A stretch of DNA of 64,000 nucleotides from positions 5,227,837-5,291,836 of the forward strand of contig NZ_KI912270.1 in assembly GCF_000243415.2 (NCBI RefSeq), written 5' to 3'. Below are positions 26,918 to 35,928 of the stretch, piece after piece (position 1 is the stretch's first letter; every line of letters starts with the position of its first letter). The stretch comes from Mycolicibacterium tusciae JS617 (GTDB lineage Bacteria > Actinomycetota > Actinomycetes > Mycobacteriales > Mycobacteriaceae). The position numbers were made by a program, and so were the translations under genes. Below the pieces are notes generated by a model. The model had not been told where the DNA came from and made no database searches. It saw only the letters and a program-made list of their open reading frames with translations.

Positions 26918-27596
26918 CTTCGACACGGTCGAGGCGACGGCGGCGTTTGTCGACCTGGCCGGCTACAGCATCCTCACCGAAATCTGCGGCGACCACGAAG
27001 CCGCCCAGCTCGCCGCGCGGCTTGCCGACCTGGCACAGGCTGCACTACAACCGGGCGTGAGGCTGGTGAAGACGATCGGGGACGCGGTCATGTTGACCGC
27101 CGACACACCCACCCAGATGCTGGCCACCCTCACCGACCTGGCAGAGCAGGTCGCCGGCGAGGACGGGTTCCTGGCGCTGCGCGCCGGAATCCATCACGGA
27201 CCCGTCATCGCCCGCGGCGGCGACGTGTTCGGCCACACCGTCAACATCGCCGCCCGCATCACCGCACTCGCCGGGGCCGGCCACGCCGTGATCACCGACC
27301 CGATCGCGGCTGCCGCTACCCGACAAGGCCTGTCCACCCCAGCGATCGGTGCTCCGCCGCTGCGCAGCATCACCACCCCGATTCCGCTACACACGCTGGC
27401 CCTGACCGAGGCCCGCTACCCCCGCGACCCGGTCTGCGGCATGCGGATCAACCCGGAAACCGCCCGGGCGCGACGCCGCTACCAGGACCGGGATTGGTGG
27501 TTCTGCTCGACCGACTGCGCCCACCAATTCACCACCACCCCAAGCACTTACACATCGACACTCCCGGTCACCGCCAGTGAACGGCAGCCGACATGA
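26883..27596 (+). CDS. Class III nucleotidyl cyclase fused to a YHS domain
   Basis: 237 residues; overlaps the ICMT gene by 35 bases. Residues about 20-160 are a class III cyclase domain: AAFVDLAGYS (first metal Asp24), KTIGDAVM (Lys63, second metal Asp67), and GHTVNIAARITA (the N-x3-R transition-state motif). Residues about 178-222 are a YHS metal-binding domain: DPVCGMRINPETA then WFCSTDCAHQF, with three Cys and a His. The YHS motif occurs in copper/heavy-metal proteins and P-type ATPases. The fusion suggests cyclic nucleotide synthesis controlled by metal. This pairing is unusual. Confidence 0.82.
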   Translation: MRPMMLPDTTPDFDTVEATAAFVDLAGYSILTEICGDHEAAQLAARLADLAQAALQPGVRLVKTIGDAVMLTADTPTQMLATLTDLAEQVAGEDGFLALRAGIHHGPVIARGGDVFGHTVNIAARITALAGAGHAVITDPIAAAATRQGLSTPAIGAPPLRSITTPIPLHTLALTEARYPRDPVCGMRINPETARARRRYQDRDWWFCSTDCAHQFTTTPSTYTSTLPVTASERQPT

Positions 27597-28237
27597 GCCG
27601 CCCCTGGGGCCGCAACCGGCTCAAATTCGCCCTGGCCGGACCGCTGTTCGAAGCCGGCAACCGGTTCATCCCCGGCCGACCCCATGACCGGCTCGCCCAG
27701 CTCGTCGCCGACCAGAAACCGAAACGAGTGCTCGAACTGTGCGGCGGCACCGGCTACGCCGCCCGCCTGCTCGCCCGCAAATCCCCGAGCACACGAGTGG
27801 ATTGCCTCGACATCTCCCCGGAAATGCTGGCCGTCGGCCGCCGCTACCTCACCCGCGCCGGGATCGGTACCGTGGCGCTGCATGAAGGTGACGCCGCCGC
27901 ACTGCCGTTCGGCAATGACACCTTCGACGTGGTGATGAGCGTGTTCGGCTGGCACGAACTGCCCACCGACATCCGCCACCGCGCCATCGACGAAGCCATC
28001 CGCGTTCTACGTCTCGCCGGCCAGGTCATCGCCATCGACCTCGACCCACCACCCACCGCCCGCACCATCTTCGAGACCTACATGCGGCTCGCCGAACGAC
28101 CCCACGCCCGCGACGTCCTGGGCACCGGCCTGGCCGACGCATTCACCGCACACGGACTGGCCGTCACCACCCATCTGCCCGCGCGCAGCTGGGCCGCCCC
28201 GTTCCAGATCGTCCACGCCCACAAAAGAGGTATCTGA
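27593..28237 (+). CDS. Class I SAM-dependent methyltransferase (1)
   Basis: 214 residues, ATGA overlap with the cyclase gene. Motif I is VLELCGGTGYAARLLA, the motif II acid is in VDCLDISPEML, and LHEGDAAALPFGNDTFDVVM is the family's motif III/IV. Related to UbiE/PMT-type small-molecule methyltransferases. The N-terminal segment (KFALAGPLFEAGNRF) may sit on the membrane. Substrate unknown. Confidence 0.85.
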   Translation: MSRPWGRNRLKFALAGPLFEAGNRFIPGRPHDRLAQLVADQKPKRVLELCGGTGYAARLLARKSPSTRVDCLDISPEMLAVGRRYLTRAGIGTVALHEGDAAALPFGNDTFDVVMSVFGWHELPTDIRHRAIDEAIRVLRLAGQVIAIDLDPPPTARTIFETYMRLAERPHARDVLGTGLADAFTAHGLAVTTHLPARSWAAPFQIVHAHKRGI

Positions 28238-28900
28238 ATGGCGCGCACCAGCCGCATCCTGCTCACCGCGTTCGTCATCGCCGCCATGGCGATCGGGGCG
28301 CTGGTCTACCTGTCAGTGCGCGACCGCGACTCGACCACCACGGCACAGCCCGATACCGGCGAGGCCGGGCAGGTGGTGCGCGAGAACAGCCACCGACTCA
28401 ACACGGTGCCCGACAGCACGGTGACGTTCGTGGAGTTTCTCGACTTCGAATGCGAGGGCTGCCGCGCGGTCTACCCAGAGATCGAAAAAGCGCGGGCCGA
28501 ATACGGCGACCGGGTGAATTTCGTGATCCGCTACTTCCCGCTGCAAGCCCACGTCAACGCCGAGCGGGCCGCCCGCGCGGTGGAAGCCGCCGCCCAGCAA
28601 GGCCAACTGGAGGCGATGTATCGCAAAATGTATGACACCCAAGCCCAGTGGGGTGAAAAGCAAACCCCAGCCGATGACGTATTCCGCGGATTCGCAACAG
28701 AACTCGGCCTGGACATGGCCGAGTTCGACGCGGCCTACGCCAATCCCGCCACCCTCGAACGCATCCAACTCGACATGGCCGACGGCCGCGCCTTGGGCGT
28801 GCAGGGCACCCCGACCTTCTTCCTCAACGACACCCGCATCCAGCCACACAGCTATGAAGACCTAGCCCAGGCCTTCGATCAAGCGCTCGCCGAGAACTAG
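28238..28900 (+). CDS. Membrane-anchored DsbA-like thiol oxidoreductase
   Basis: 220 residues, starting directly after the previous stop. An N-terminal transmembrane anchor (7-26) is followed by a thioredoxin_4/DsbA fold outside the membrane. Active site is FLDFECEGCRAVYPE, with Cys72-Glu-Gly-Cys75. The cis-Pro loop is GVQGTPTFFLN. Mycobacterial DsbA-like proteins introduce disulfides in secreted proteins; next to metal genes it may instead handle thiol-bound metal. Confidence 0.85.
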   Translation: MARTSRILLTAFVIAAMAIGALVYLSVRDRDSTTTAQPDTGEAGQVVRENSHRLNTVPDSTVTFVEFLDFECEGCRAVYPEIEKARAEYGDRVNFVIRYFPLQAHVNAERAARAVEAAAQQGQLEAMYRKMYDTQAQWGEKQTPADDVFRGFATELGLDMAEFDAAYANPATLERIQLDMADGRALGVQGTPTFFLNDTRIQPHSYEDLAQAFDQALAEN

Positions 28901-28979
28901 GCGCGGCCTGCCGCATCCATCGGCTTGACCGCCCCTCTCCACATCGACACTCATCTCAGTCCGGCCAGGAGGTTCACCC

Positions 28980-29591
28980 ATGCCCGCCACCGCGCTCGTT
29001 CTCTACCTGGTCTTTGCCGTCTTAGGGTTCGGCTGGCGCAGCTGGACCCAGCACCGCCGCACCGGCTCGACCGGGTTTCGCGGCATCCACGGCCGGCCTG
29101 GCTCGCTGGAATGGTTCGCCGGCGCCGGATTCATCGCTGCCATCCTCGCCGGGGCGGCCGCACCGCTGCTGCAACTGCTCGGCATCCTCACCCCGATCGC
29201 GCTCCTGCAGGCGCCGTGGATTCAGGTGGGCGGGACGGTGCTGGCGGTGGCGGGTATCGCGGCCACCCTCTACGCCCAGCGCGACATGGGCGAGTCCTGG
29301 CGGATTGGCGTCGACCCCAGTGAGACCACCACATTGGTGCTCCGTGGTGTGTTCGGGCTGGTGCGCAACCCCATCTTCACCGCGATGCTGATCTTCGCCG
29401 CCGGCATCACCCTGATGACCCCCAACCCGCTCGCCCTGGTCGCGTTCGTCGTGCTGCTGGCCACCATCGAGCTGCAGGTCCGCGTCGTCGAAGAGCCCTA
29501 TCTCAACGCTATCCACGGCCAGGCCTACCGGGACTACTGTGAGACGGTCGGCCGGTTTGTTCCCCACATCGGACGCACCCGAATCGTCTGA
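28980..29591 (+). CDS. ICMT-like membrane methyltransferase (2)
   Basis: 203 residues, paralogue of the protein at 26279. Same signature: ESWRIGVDPSETTTLVLRG, LVRNPIFTAMLIF, VVEEPYLNAIHGQAYRDYCE and GRFVPHIGR. About four transmembrane helices. Two copies in one operon suggest either two substrates or a heteromer. 79 bases after the DsbA-like gene; AGGAGG lies close upstream of the ATG. Confidence 0.82.
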   Translation: MPATALVLYLVFAVLGFGWRSWTQHRRTGSTGFRGIHGRPGSLEWFAGAGFIAAILAGAAAPLLQLLGILTPIALLQAPWIQVGGTVLAVAGIAATLYAQRDMGESWRIGVDPSETTTLVLRGVFGLVRNPIFTAMLIFAAGITLMTPNPLALVAFVVLLATIELQVRVVEEPYLNAIHGQAYRDYCETVGRFVPHIGRTRIV

Positions 29592-29617
29592 CTGGCCGAC
29601 TCGAATCGAGGTGAACC

Positions 29618-30247
29618 ATGGCCACCGGTGATCGCACCGCCCGATGGAACCGATACTGGGACAAGAAATCCCGTACCTACGACCGCGAAATCGGATTCTT
29701 TGACCGCCACCTGTTCGGCGACTCCCGCCAATGGGTCTGCAGCCAAGCGGCCGGCACCACCCTGGAAGTCGCCGTCGGCACCGGCCTCAACCTCGAGTTC
29801 TACCCCGACACCGTCACGCTGACCGGGATCGACTGGAGCGAACAGATGCTCGACCTGGCTCGTCAACGTGCCGCCGACCTCGGCCACCCCGCCACGCTGC
29901 AACAAGCCGACGCCCACCACCTACCGTTCGACGACGCCACCTTCGACACCGTCGTCTGCACCTTCGGGCTCTGCGCCATCCCCGACCACACCAAAGCCCT
30001 CAACGAAATGACCCGCGTCCTGCGCCCCGGCGGACAACTCATCCTGGTCGATCACATCCGCAGCAGCGTCGCCCCCGCCCGAGCCGTGCAACGCTTCCTC
30101 GAACTGTTCACCGTTCCCCTCGGCGGCGAACACTTCCTGCGCCGCCCCCTCAACCACATCCGCAACGACCCCAACCTCGACATCGAACGCGTCGAACGCT
30201 TCAAACTCGGCCTCGTCGAACGCCTCACCGCCCGCAAAACCACGTAA
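29618..30247 (+). CDS. Class I SAM-dependent methyltransferase (2)
   Basis: 209 residues; GAGGTG before ATG. Motif I is TLEVAVGTGLNLEFYP, followed by TLTGIDWSEQMLDLAR, then LPFDDATFDTVVCTFGLC and LRPGGQLILVDH, typical of UbiE/PmtA-like enzymes. Last gene of the six-gene run. Possible substrate classes are lipids, quinones or metalloids; nothing in the sequence decides. Confidence 0.85.
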   Translation: MATGDRTARWNRYWDKKSRTYDREIGFFDRHLFGDSRQWVCSQAAGTTLEVAVGTGLNLEFYPDTVTLTGIDWSEQMLDLARQRAADLGHPATLQQADAHHLPFDDATFDTVVCTFGLCAIPDHTKALNEMTRVLRPGGQLILVDHIRSSVAPARAVQRFLELFTVPLGGEHFLRRPLNHIRNDPNLDIERVERFKLGLVERLTARKTT

Positions 30248-30362
30248 CCCGACGCGAACTCACCGACCATCCAGCTAGAGCTGTCCCACATCAACAGCTC
30301 AGCCGCGCCCTCGAAGGCTCCAAAGACTCCGACTGATGACCGGCCCCGGTGAACCGGATTGA

Positions 30363-30680
30363 CTAGTGCAGATAAGTCCGCCCATACCGATCCCGCGCGT
30401 CCTGGCTCGGATCGCCCACCAGTACCACTCGCTTGTTCAGCAACGTAGCCTCGGCGAACTCAGTCGCCTCAGCGCCCCAACACTGAGCAGGCGGCTTAGT
30501 CTCCGGAGTATTGATCCCTAGAACCCGCACGCGCAGTCGGCCACGCCCGTCGTCGCGCACATCGAGGGTGTCACCATCGACCACACGCAACACCACAGCG
30601 GAACCAGACTCCGCAGAGACCGGGGCACACCCGGCCAACGCGGCGACACCGAACAACAGGGCGAGCAGTCCTGGACGCAT
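30363..30680 (-). pseudogene. Thermonuclease-family lipoprotein, C-terminally truncated
   Basis: 105 residues from ATG 30680 (an in-frame start 9 codons upstream is less likely). Signal peptide with lipobox LAGC. The TNase (SNc) domain begins LRVVDGDTLDVR and VRVLGINTPETKP (metal Asp and catalytic Arg), then GAEATEFAEATLLNKRVVL and DRYGRTY. The fold normally runs about 40 residues further, so the C-terminal strand and helix are missing. The frame ends at 30363 beside unannotated bases, suggesting a deletion or an old insertion end. Confidence 0.65.
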
Positions 30681-30739
30681 ACAACCATTTTCGCGCAGCA
30701 GACACACGCCACATGCACAAAAATGCGGCCTGGCGGTCT

Positions 30740-31522
30740 CTAGTGGTCTGAATCCAGGTCCTGGATGAGTGCTTCGATGCGCGCGGCCTTCTCCGCATCG
30801 TCAACCGCTGCGCCGTTCTCCACCGCCACGACGAGCTCATCCGGCAACCCGCTGATCGCCGCGACCTCACTCGCAGTCAGATTGGTGCGATGACGCGCAG
30901 CGTAGAGCCTCTGACCCAGCGTTGCGGCCGGATGCTCGCTAGTGCGCAGCATCAGCTCGTCGTAGCGGCGCCGAATCACGCCGAGCGCCTTGACCACCTC
31001 CACTGCTGACCCGCGGCTATGCCGTACCGCCCGGGCTCCTATCTGTTCCAACTTGCGCAGATCGGCCAGAATCACCGAGGCGTGATCGACGAACTCTGGT
31101 GCATCGGCCGGCGGCAGATCGGCGATAGCTTGATCAAAACGAATGAGCGCTGGCTGGACCGCATCAGCCACCAACGACGCCAAAAATTCGCCATCGGCGC
31201 TGTCTGCGCTGCCAGTGCCCATGAAAGCCTCTGCCGGTTCGCCGTCGCGGATACGCGCTATCGTTCCCGCCGGCCACTGCAATATTTCTTCGAGCACGTG
31301 TCTAGTGCGTTCACGCGGCCAGGTGCGCCCCTTCTCGAAGCGGATCAGCGCAGTCGCGTTGATGATCCCCTCACGGGCGAGCTGGCGCTGAGAGATCCCG
31401 AGTTCGCGCCGCCGAGCTGCGACGGTCGCGCCGGCACGAGCAATGCCAGGGTCCGGTGCGCCGTCTTCCACGGCGTCAGTGTAACCAGCAGGTATCGGCC
31501 GATCGGGATATCGCACCCGCAA
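30740..31522 (-). CDS. Regulator with two XRE-like HTH domains
   Basis: 260 residues. An N-terminal Cro/C1 HTH spans about 30-80 (GATVAARRRELGISQRQLAR then IINATALIRFEKGRTWP). A second HTH-like unit lies near the C-terminus (LYAARHRTNLTASEVAAISG then LPDELVVAVENG). The middle is helical. Divergent from the WhiB gene at 31684, repeating the arrangement at 9925-11179. The operator is probably the GTATTGCA dyad between them. Confidence 0.8.
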   Translation of the reverse strand: MRVRYPDRPIPAGYTDAVEDGAPDPGIARAGATVAARRRELGISQRQLAREGIINATALIRFEKGRTWPRERTRHVLEEILQWPAGTIARIRDGEPAEAFMGTGSADSADGEFLASLVADAVQPALIRFDQAIADLPPADAPEFVDHASVILADLRKLEQIGARAVRHSRGSAVEVVKALGVIRRRYDELMLRTSEHPAATLGQRLYAARHRTNLTASEVAAISGLPDELVVAVENGAAVDDAEKAARIEALIQDLDSDH

Positions 31523-31602
31523 AAGGAGTCATCGGTGGCGGCGCAGGTGCTTGCGTTCTAGATTTCCCTGGTTTGTGGCCGCTATCTCTCCTGGGTGTGC
31601 GT

Positions 31603-31634
31603 TGCAATACGATGAAAGTATTGCACTGCGATAC
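31603..31634. promoter_or_regulatory. Operator-like dyad TGCAATAC-N7-GTATTGCA
   Basis: Perfect 8-base arms at 31603-31610 and 31618-31625, and a third half-site GCGATAC at 31628-31634, in the region between the XRE and WhiB genes. Likely bound by the XRE protein to control both genes. Confidence 0.65.
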
Positions 31635-31683
31635 TTTAGTGCTAGAGTCCAGATCATTCGATAGCTCAGTGGGAGGAGCTTCA

Positions 31684-31980
31684 GTGACCGTGACACTCGA
31701 ACGACCGGTAATCCGCAGCAGCAATGCACAGCCCTGCGTCTCAGACCCCGACAGGTGGGCGGCCGGCGGCAACGACCCCGAACTCAAGACCCTCTGCCGG
31801 GGCTGCCCCCGACGCTGGCAATGCGCCAAGGATGCCCTCGACACGCCGGGCGCCGAAGGCATGTGGTCCGGGGTGCACCTGCCCAAAGAGGGACGCGGCC
31901 GCAAGTTCGCGCTGCGCCAACTGCGCTCCTTGGCCGCTCACGGCGGTTTCGACGTTGCAGAAGATCTCGACGACGAATAG
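31684..31980 (+). CDS. WhiB-family regulator (second copy)
   Basis: 98 residues from GTG 31684, with GGGAGG 7 bases upstream; longer in-frame extension lacks a ribosome site. Cluster ligands Cys18, Cys38-x2-Cys41-x5-Cys47; the turn is EGMWSGV, a variant of GVWGG. Basic C-terminal tail (LPKEGRGRKFALRQLR). Only distantly similar to the WhiB at 10748, so not a recent duplicate. Confidence 0.85.
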   Translation: MTVTLERPVIRSSNAQPCVSDPDRWAAGGNDPELKTLCRGCPRRWQCAKDALDTPGAEGMWSGVHLPKEGRGRKFALRQLRSLAAHGGFDVAEDLDDE

Positions 31981-32031
31981 GTCCGGCGGGCGGCCATCCT
32001 CATGGATAACCCCCGCGAGGGACGAAACACA

Positions 32032-32667
32032 ATGCGCCAGAACATCATTGCGATCCTCAGCGCGGCCGACGAGCCACTGAGTACCGCACAGGTCTACGCG
32101 GCCCTGGCTCAATGCCTCACCACCAGCAGCGTTCGCCGGCATCCCGCCACTCACGAACGTGTCTACCGACAACTCCTCAGCCTCCAGCGCAACGGCACCG
32201 TGCAGCGCACCTCCAAACACGGCCGGCACGTCTGCTGGTCAATGGCAACCGGCCAACGGCTGGCTGTGCCCGTCGCGTCGAACGGCCCCAGTGACATAAC
32301 AGGCCTGCAGCCGGCAGCCCAGGAATGCGGCGCCGGCAGGGATCACCCAACGGCATCACCTGCAAGAGCGCTCGATGTGAGCGGTCGCATCGCAGTGCGG
32401 ACATCCGACGAAACGGTGACCATGACTTATGGCCGGCCCGGTATCGACCGCTGCCGTGCTGTGATCGGGCAGCACGGATACACCACCATGCTGCGTGTGC
32501 AGCTCAACTACAACGCCCTCACAGCCGACGATATCGAAGCTGTCGAGCGCGCTATCGCCGAAATCGCCTGTCGAATGGTCCGTCTCGCGGCGGCGCAACG
32601 TCACGCCAACAGCCCTTTGTTCGGAGTCGCGCACGTCATAGAGAACCTCAACCGGCGGCGGCTATGA
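32032..32667 (+). CDS. Winged-helix-type protein of unknown function
   Basis: 211 residues from ATG 32032 (ATG 32002 would add ten). The first 70 residues look like a winged HTH: IIAILSAADEPLSTAQVYAAL, ERVYRQLLSLQRNGTVQRT, SKHGRHVCWSM. The C-terminal half is a separate alpha/beta region (TTMLRVQLNYNALTADDIEA). Probably DNA-binding; commonly such genes sit near WhiB and Rep genes on actinobacterial plasmids. Confidence 0.55.
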   Translation: MRQNIIAILSAADEPLSTAQVYAALAQCLTTSSVRRHPATHERVYRQLLSLQRNGTVQRTSKHGRHVCWSMATGQRLAVPVASNGPSDITGLQPAAQECGAGRDHPTASPARALDVSGRIAVRTSDETVTMTYGRPGIDRCRAVIGQHGYTTMLRVQLNYNALTADDIEAVERAIAEIACRMVRLAAAQRHANSPLFGVAHVIENLNRRRL

Positions 32668-33095
32668 CCACCCCCAAGGAGTCCGCCAATTCGACGATCG
32701 TCTGACCATGGTTGACGCAGAGCCCGAGCCAGTGACCCGGCACTGTCTGCGGCTGGCCGTGCACCCCTACTCCAGAGTCTCCCAACGGATTCGCCACCTA
32801 CGGGGCGATAGCGGTGCCTTGTCGGGCAGTCAGTATCTGGCTACTCGCGCCCCGAGCTGCCGCCTCCGTGGACTCCAAGCCAAGGAGGTATCCCCACACA
32901 CCAGCGACTAACGCCGCTACCTGGCCACGACCACCACCAGTGGCGACCAGGTTGCCGCACATGACATTTGAACAACGCGAGAGCCTCAGAAACGGCGAAA
33001 CCCCCGGAGTACCAGTCCGAGGGTGAACGCCATCTGAAGTTATCCGAGTTACCAGGCTCGGCTCGTGCTCTCGCCCCTATCCCTAGGGAGCTGTC
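32668..33095. other. Intergenic upstream of rep, no gene seen
   Basis: 428 bases. Short open frames on both strands have implausible composition. Likely holds the rep promoter; no strong repeat recognised apart from scattered GTTACC/CCGAG words. Confidence 0.4.
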
Positions 33096-33721
33096 GTGCA
33101 AGACACCTCTCACGGTAGCGCACGCCCGCGTGGAGCACCAGTCGTTGCGCACCGTGAACGCAGATTGGCGGGACCAGAAAAGGTTGACCGCGGGTACCGC
33201 GGAACGAGCAAAACCAGGCCGCGACGCGGCACCGCCCGTACCCGCTCATGCCGGCAACGACAGGCCAGCCAGACCTCGTCGGCAGCAACGCAGCACTTCC
33301 TGCACCAGTTATCCCACGAGGTAGCCGGCCGCACACCAACAGCGATTCACCTCGAACTCGACGAAGATACCTACGCCGGCGTGCCATGCTGGCTGTCCGG
33401 CGAACAACGATGGGCCCGCGTCGCGGTCCCCATCGCCTACCTCAGCCACTACGACACCAAAGTCCGCCCCGCGATGCCGAGCAACCCCATCTCATTGCGC
33501 GCCCTCGTACGTGTCGCTGAGGCACGAGCCCGCTACGCGGACTGGACAACCGGGCGCAATAGCCGGCCAACCAATGCGCGGCTTGCCCGCGATACCGGTC
33601 TGTCCGTACGCACCGTGCAGCGGGCCGACACCACTCTGCGGTTGTTGGGCTTGGCCACGGAGGTCCTGCGGGGTAGGCAGCGTACCCGTGCAGAGCGGTT
33701 CGCGTCCTGGCGCGTCGGGGA
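33096..33721 (+). pseudogene. Rep-like plasmid replication protein, 5' part (split by IS256 copy B)
   Basis: Starts GTG 33096 after AGGGAG. After a basic leader, recognisable from IHLELDEDTYAGVPCWL. An HTH-bearing part reads YADWTTGRNSRPTNARLARD then TGLSVRTVQRADTTLRLLG, the pattern of mycobacterial plasmid Rep proteins. Cut after RFASWRVG. Joined with 35203-35902 the gene is in frame, 442 codons. Target duplication CGTCGGGGA is at 33713-33721 and 35194-35202. If this is the replicon's initiator, its loss must be covered by the primase-type Rep at 38963. Confidence 0.75.
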
Positions 33722-35193
33722 GAGCAATGATCAGAACCTGTGGATGACCCTCGGTGGGGCGGCATGAAAGTGGGCGCACCTTCCCGGGGATGATCTGAAG
33801 TCCAAGGTTCTCTGATCAAGACCGGCGTTGACGCGCTGGTTGGGAAGGTACGCCCATGCTCACCGTAGTTCACGACACCGATGAGGCCAACGCCAATGAC
33901 GGCGGTGGTCGGTCGTTGTTGGATGAGATCGTGCGCGACGGCGCCCGGCAGATGCTGGCCGCGGCGCTGAAGGCTGAGGTGGCCGCCTACATCGATGCCC
34001 ACGCCGGTGAGCTCGATGAGAGCGGTCGCCGGCTGGTGGTCCGCAACGGCTCCCACGCCGGGCGTGAGGTGTTGACCGCCGCGGGCGCGGTGGCGGTGAC
34101 CGCGCCGCGGGTCAACGACAAGCGTATCGACGCCGATACCGGTGAGCGGCAGCGGTTTTCCTCGGCGATCCTGCCGGCGTGGGCGCGCAAGTCCCCGCAG
34201 ATGACTGAGGTGCTGCCGCTGCTGTACCTGCACGGCCTGTCGACCAGTGACTTCGGGCCGGCCTTGGAGCAGTTCCTCGGGTCCAGTGCCGGGCTCTCGG
34301 CGACGACGATCACACGGCTGACCAGCCAGTGGCAGGAGGAGGCCAAGGCCTTCGGGGCCCGGGATCTGTCGGGCACTGACTTCGTCTACCTGTGGGTCGA
34401 CGGCATTCACCTCAAGGTCCGCCTCGAGCAGGAGAAGCTGTGCCTGTTGGTGATGATCGGGGTCCGCTCCGATGGCCGCAAGGAACTCGTCGCCCTGGCC
34501 GACGGGTATCGAGAATCGACCGAGTCGTGGGCCGATCTGCTGCGGTCGTGTCGCCGCCGCGGGATGATCGCCCCGGTGTTGGCCGTCGGTGACGGTGCAC
34601 TGGGCTTTTGGAAGGCGATGCGCGAGGTGTTCCCGGCTACCCGCGAGCAGCGCTGCTGGTTTCACAAACAGGCCAATGTCCTTTCCTGCCTGCCCAAATC
34701 GGCGCAACCCGGTGCGGTCGCGGCGATGCGGGAGATCTACAACGCCGAGGACCTCGACCACGCGCAGGTCGCGATCAAGGCCTTCGAGATCGACTACGGC
34801 GCCAAGTACCCCAAGGCGGTCGCCAAGATCGTCGACGACGCCGACGTGCTGTTGGAGTTCTACAAATACCCAGCCGAACACTGGATCCACTTGCGCACCA
34901 CGAATCCGATCGAATCAACCTTCGCCACCGTGCGATTGCGGACGAAGGTCACCAAGGGGCCGGGATCCCGCGCGGCCGGAATTGCCATGGCCTACAAGCT
35001 TATCGACGCCGCACAAGCCCGGTGGCGGGCAGTCAACGCACCCCACCTGGTCGCCCTCGTCCGTGCCGGCGCCGTCTTCCACAAAGGCAAGCTACTCGAA
35101 CGCCCCGCCGACATCACACCGCCCGAGCCGGCCGAATCAACCGAAACGGAGGTCGCCTGAAACACCCCGATCCACAGGTATTGACAATTCCTC
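33722..35193 (+). mobile_element. IS256-family element, copy B (1472 bp)
   Basis: Same ends and length as copy A; 9-base duplication CGTCGGGGA on both sides. Inserted in the rep-like gene. Confidence 0.92.
33856..35160 (+). CDS. IS256-family transposase (copy B)
   Basis: 434 residues, same translation as the transposase at 15901, with the complete D-D-E set (VDGIHL, VGDGAL, NPIEST). Intact. Confidence 0.93.
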   Translation: MLTVVHDTDEANANDGGGRSLLDEIVRDGARQMLAAALKAEVAAYIDAHAGELDESGRRLVVRNGSHAGREVLTAAGAVAVTAPRVNDKRIDADTGERQRFSSAILPAWARKSPQMTEVLPLLYLHGLSTSDFGPALEQFLGSSAGLSATTITRLTSQWQEEAKAFGARDLSGTDFVYLWVDGIHLKVRLEQEKLCLLVMIGVRSDGRKELVALADGYRESTESWADLLRSCRRRGMIAPVLAVGDGALGFWKAMREVFPATREQRCWFHKQANVLSCLPKSAQPGAVAAMREIYNAEDLDHAQVAIKAFEIDYGAKYPKAVAKIVDDADVLLEFYKYPAEHWIHLRTTNPIESTFATVRLRTKVTKGPGSRAAGIAMAYKLIDAAQARWRAVNAPHLVALVRAGAVFHKGKLLERPADITPPEPAESTETEVA

Positions 35194-35902
35194 CGTCGGG
35201 GATCGTCACCGCGGTTGGGCATCAGTGTGGGCGCTGCATCACGCGCCGGTCCTACCCCTGTCACCCCACCCCCGTAAGGGGTCTCTTTTAAGTTCTTATC
35301 TCTTGATCTCTAGTAAAAAAGTTGTATCCAGCTGCGCCGGGGGCCATACGGCCCACACAAGAGGCGGCGCTCCGCGCCCAGCATCGACAAAGGAGATCCG
35401 CCGGCGACGACCAGAAATTGCCCCAACGCCACGCGTGGCCTACTTGTTGGCTTGTGACTGGCTCCGTGACGAACGAACACCGCGGTGGGCGCGTCAACAC
35501 TCCCCCAAGGCATGGGCAAGGATTCTGGCCGCGCTGGCGGCTCACCGCTGGACAGCCGACGATCTCAACCAGCTGCTCGCCGATTGGCAAGGCACCGGCG
35601 GGCACTGGATGCCCGAGAGACCGTACAAGCCCATCGGATTGGTCCGCTCAATCATCGCCTGGCACCTGGCGCACAACGGACTAGACGACCGACCCGCGGC
35701 CGCCGAAACCGCACGCCTAGCCGCAGAGCGCGCCCGCCAGACTCGTGCACGCGCAGCGTTTGAGGCAGAGCGCGCCGAGAATCGTCGCGCCCGCGAGGAA
35801 GGCCGCCGAGCGGTCGGTGGGCCCGGCCACACAGCGGCGTTCGCTGAACTGCGACGGCTCCAACGCAATCGCGCCGCCCGCCGGCCCGGTGATGGCCACT
35901 GA
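35194..35902 (+). pseudogene. Rep-like plasmid replication protein, 3' part
   Basis: Continues the 33096 frame. DRHRGWASVWALHHAP is the usual segment after the Rep HTH. A locally AT-rich stretch (about 35285-35330) codes a Ser/Lys-rich linker. The C-terminal domain reads RTPRWARQHSPKAWARILAAL then WTADDLNQLLADWQGTGGHW and PYKPIGLVRSIIAWHL. A long Ala/Arg/Glu helix ends the protein (ERARQTRARAAFEAERA). The AT-rich patch inside rep is a possible replication origin, as in some plasmids, but this is a guess. Confidence 0.72.
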
Positions 35903-35928
35903 GCCTGGCGGGCGAGCGGAGATCGCTC

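Noticed and set aside
32708..32911. 67-codon plus-strand open frame upstream of rep
   Set aside because: No ribosome site and no protein-like features; left as intergenic.
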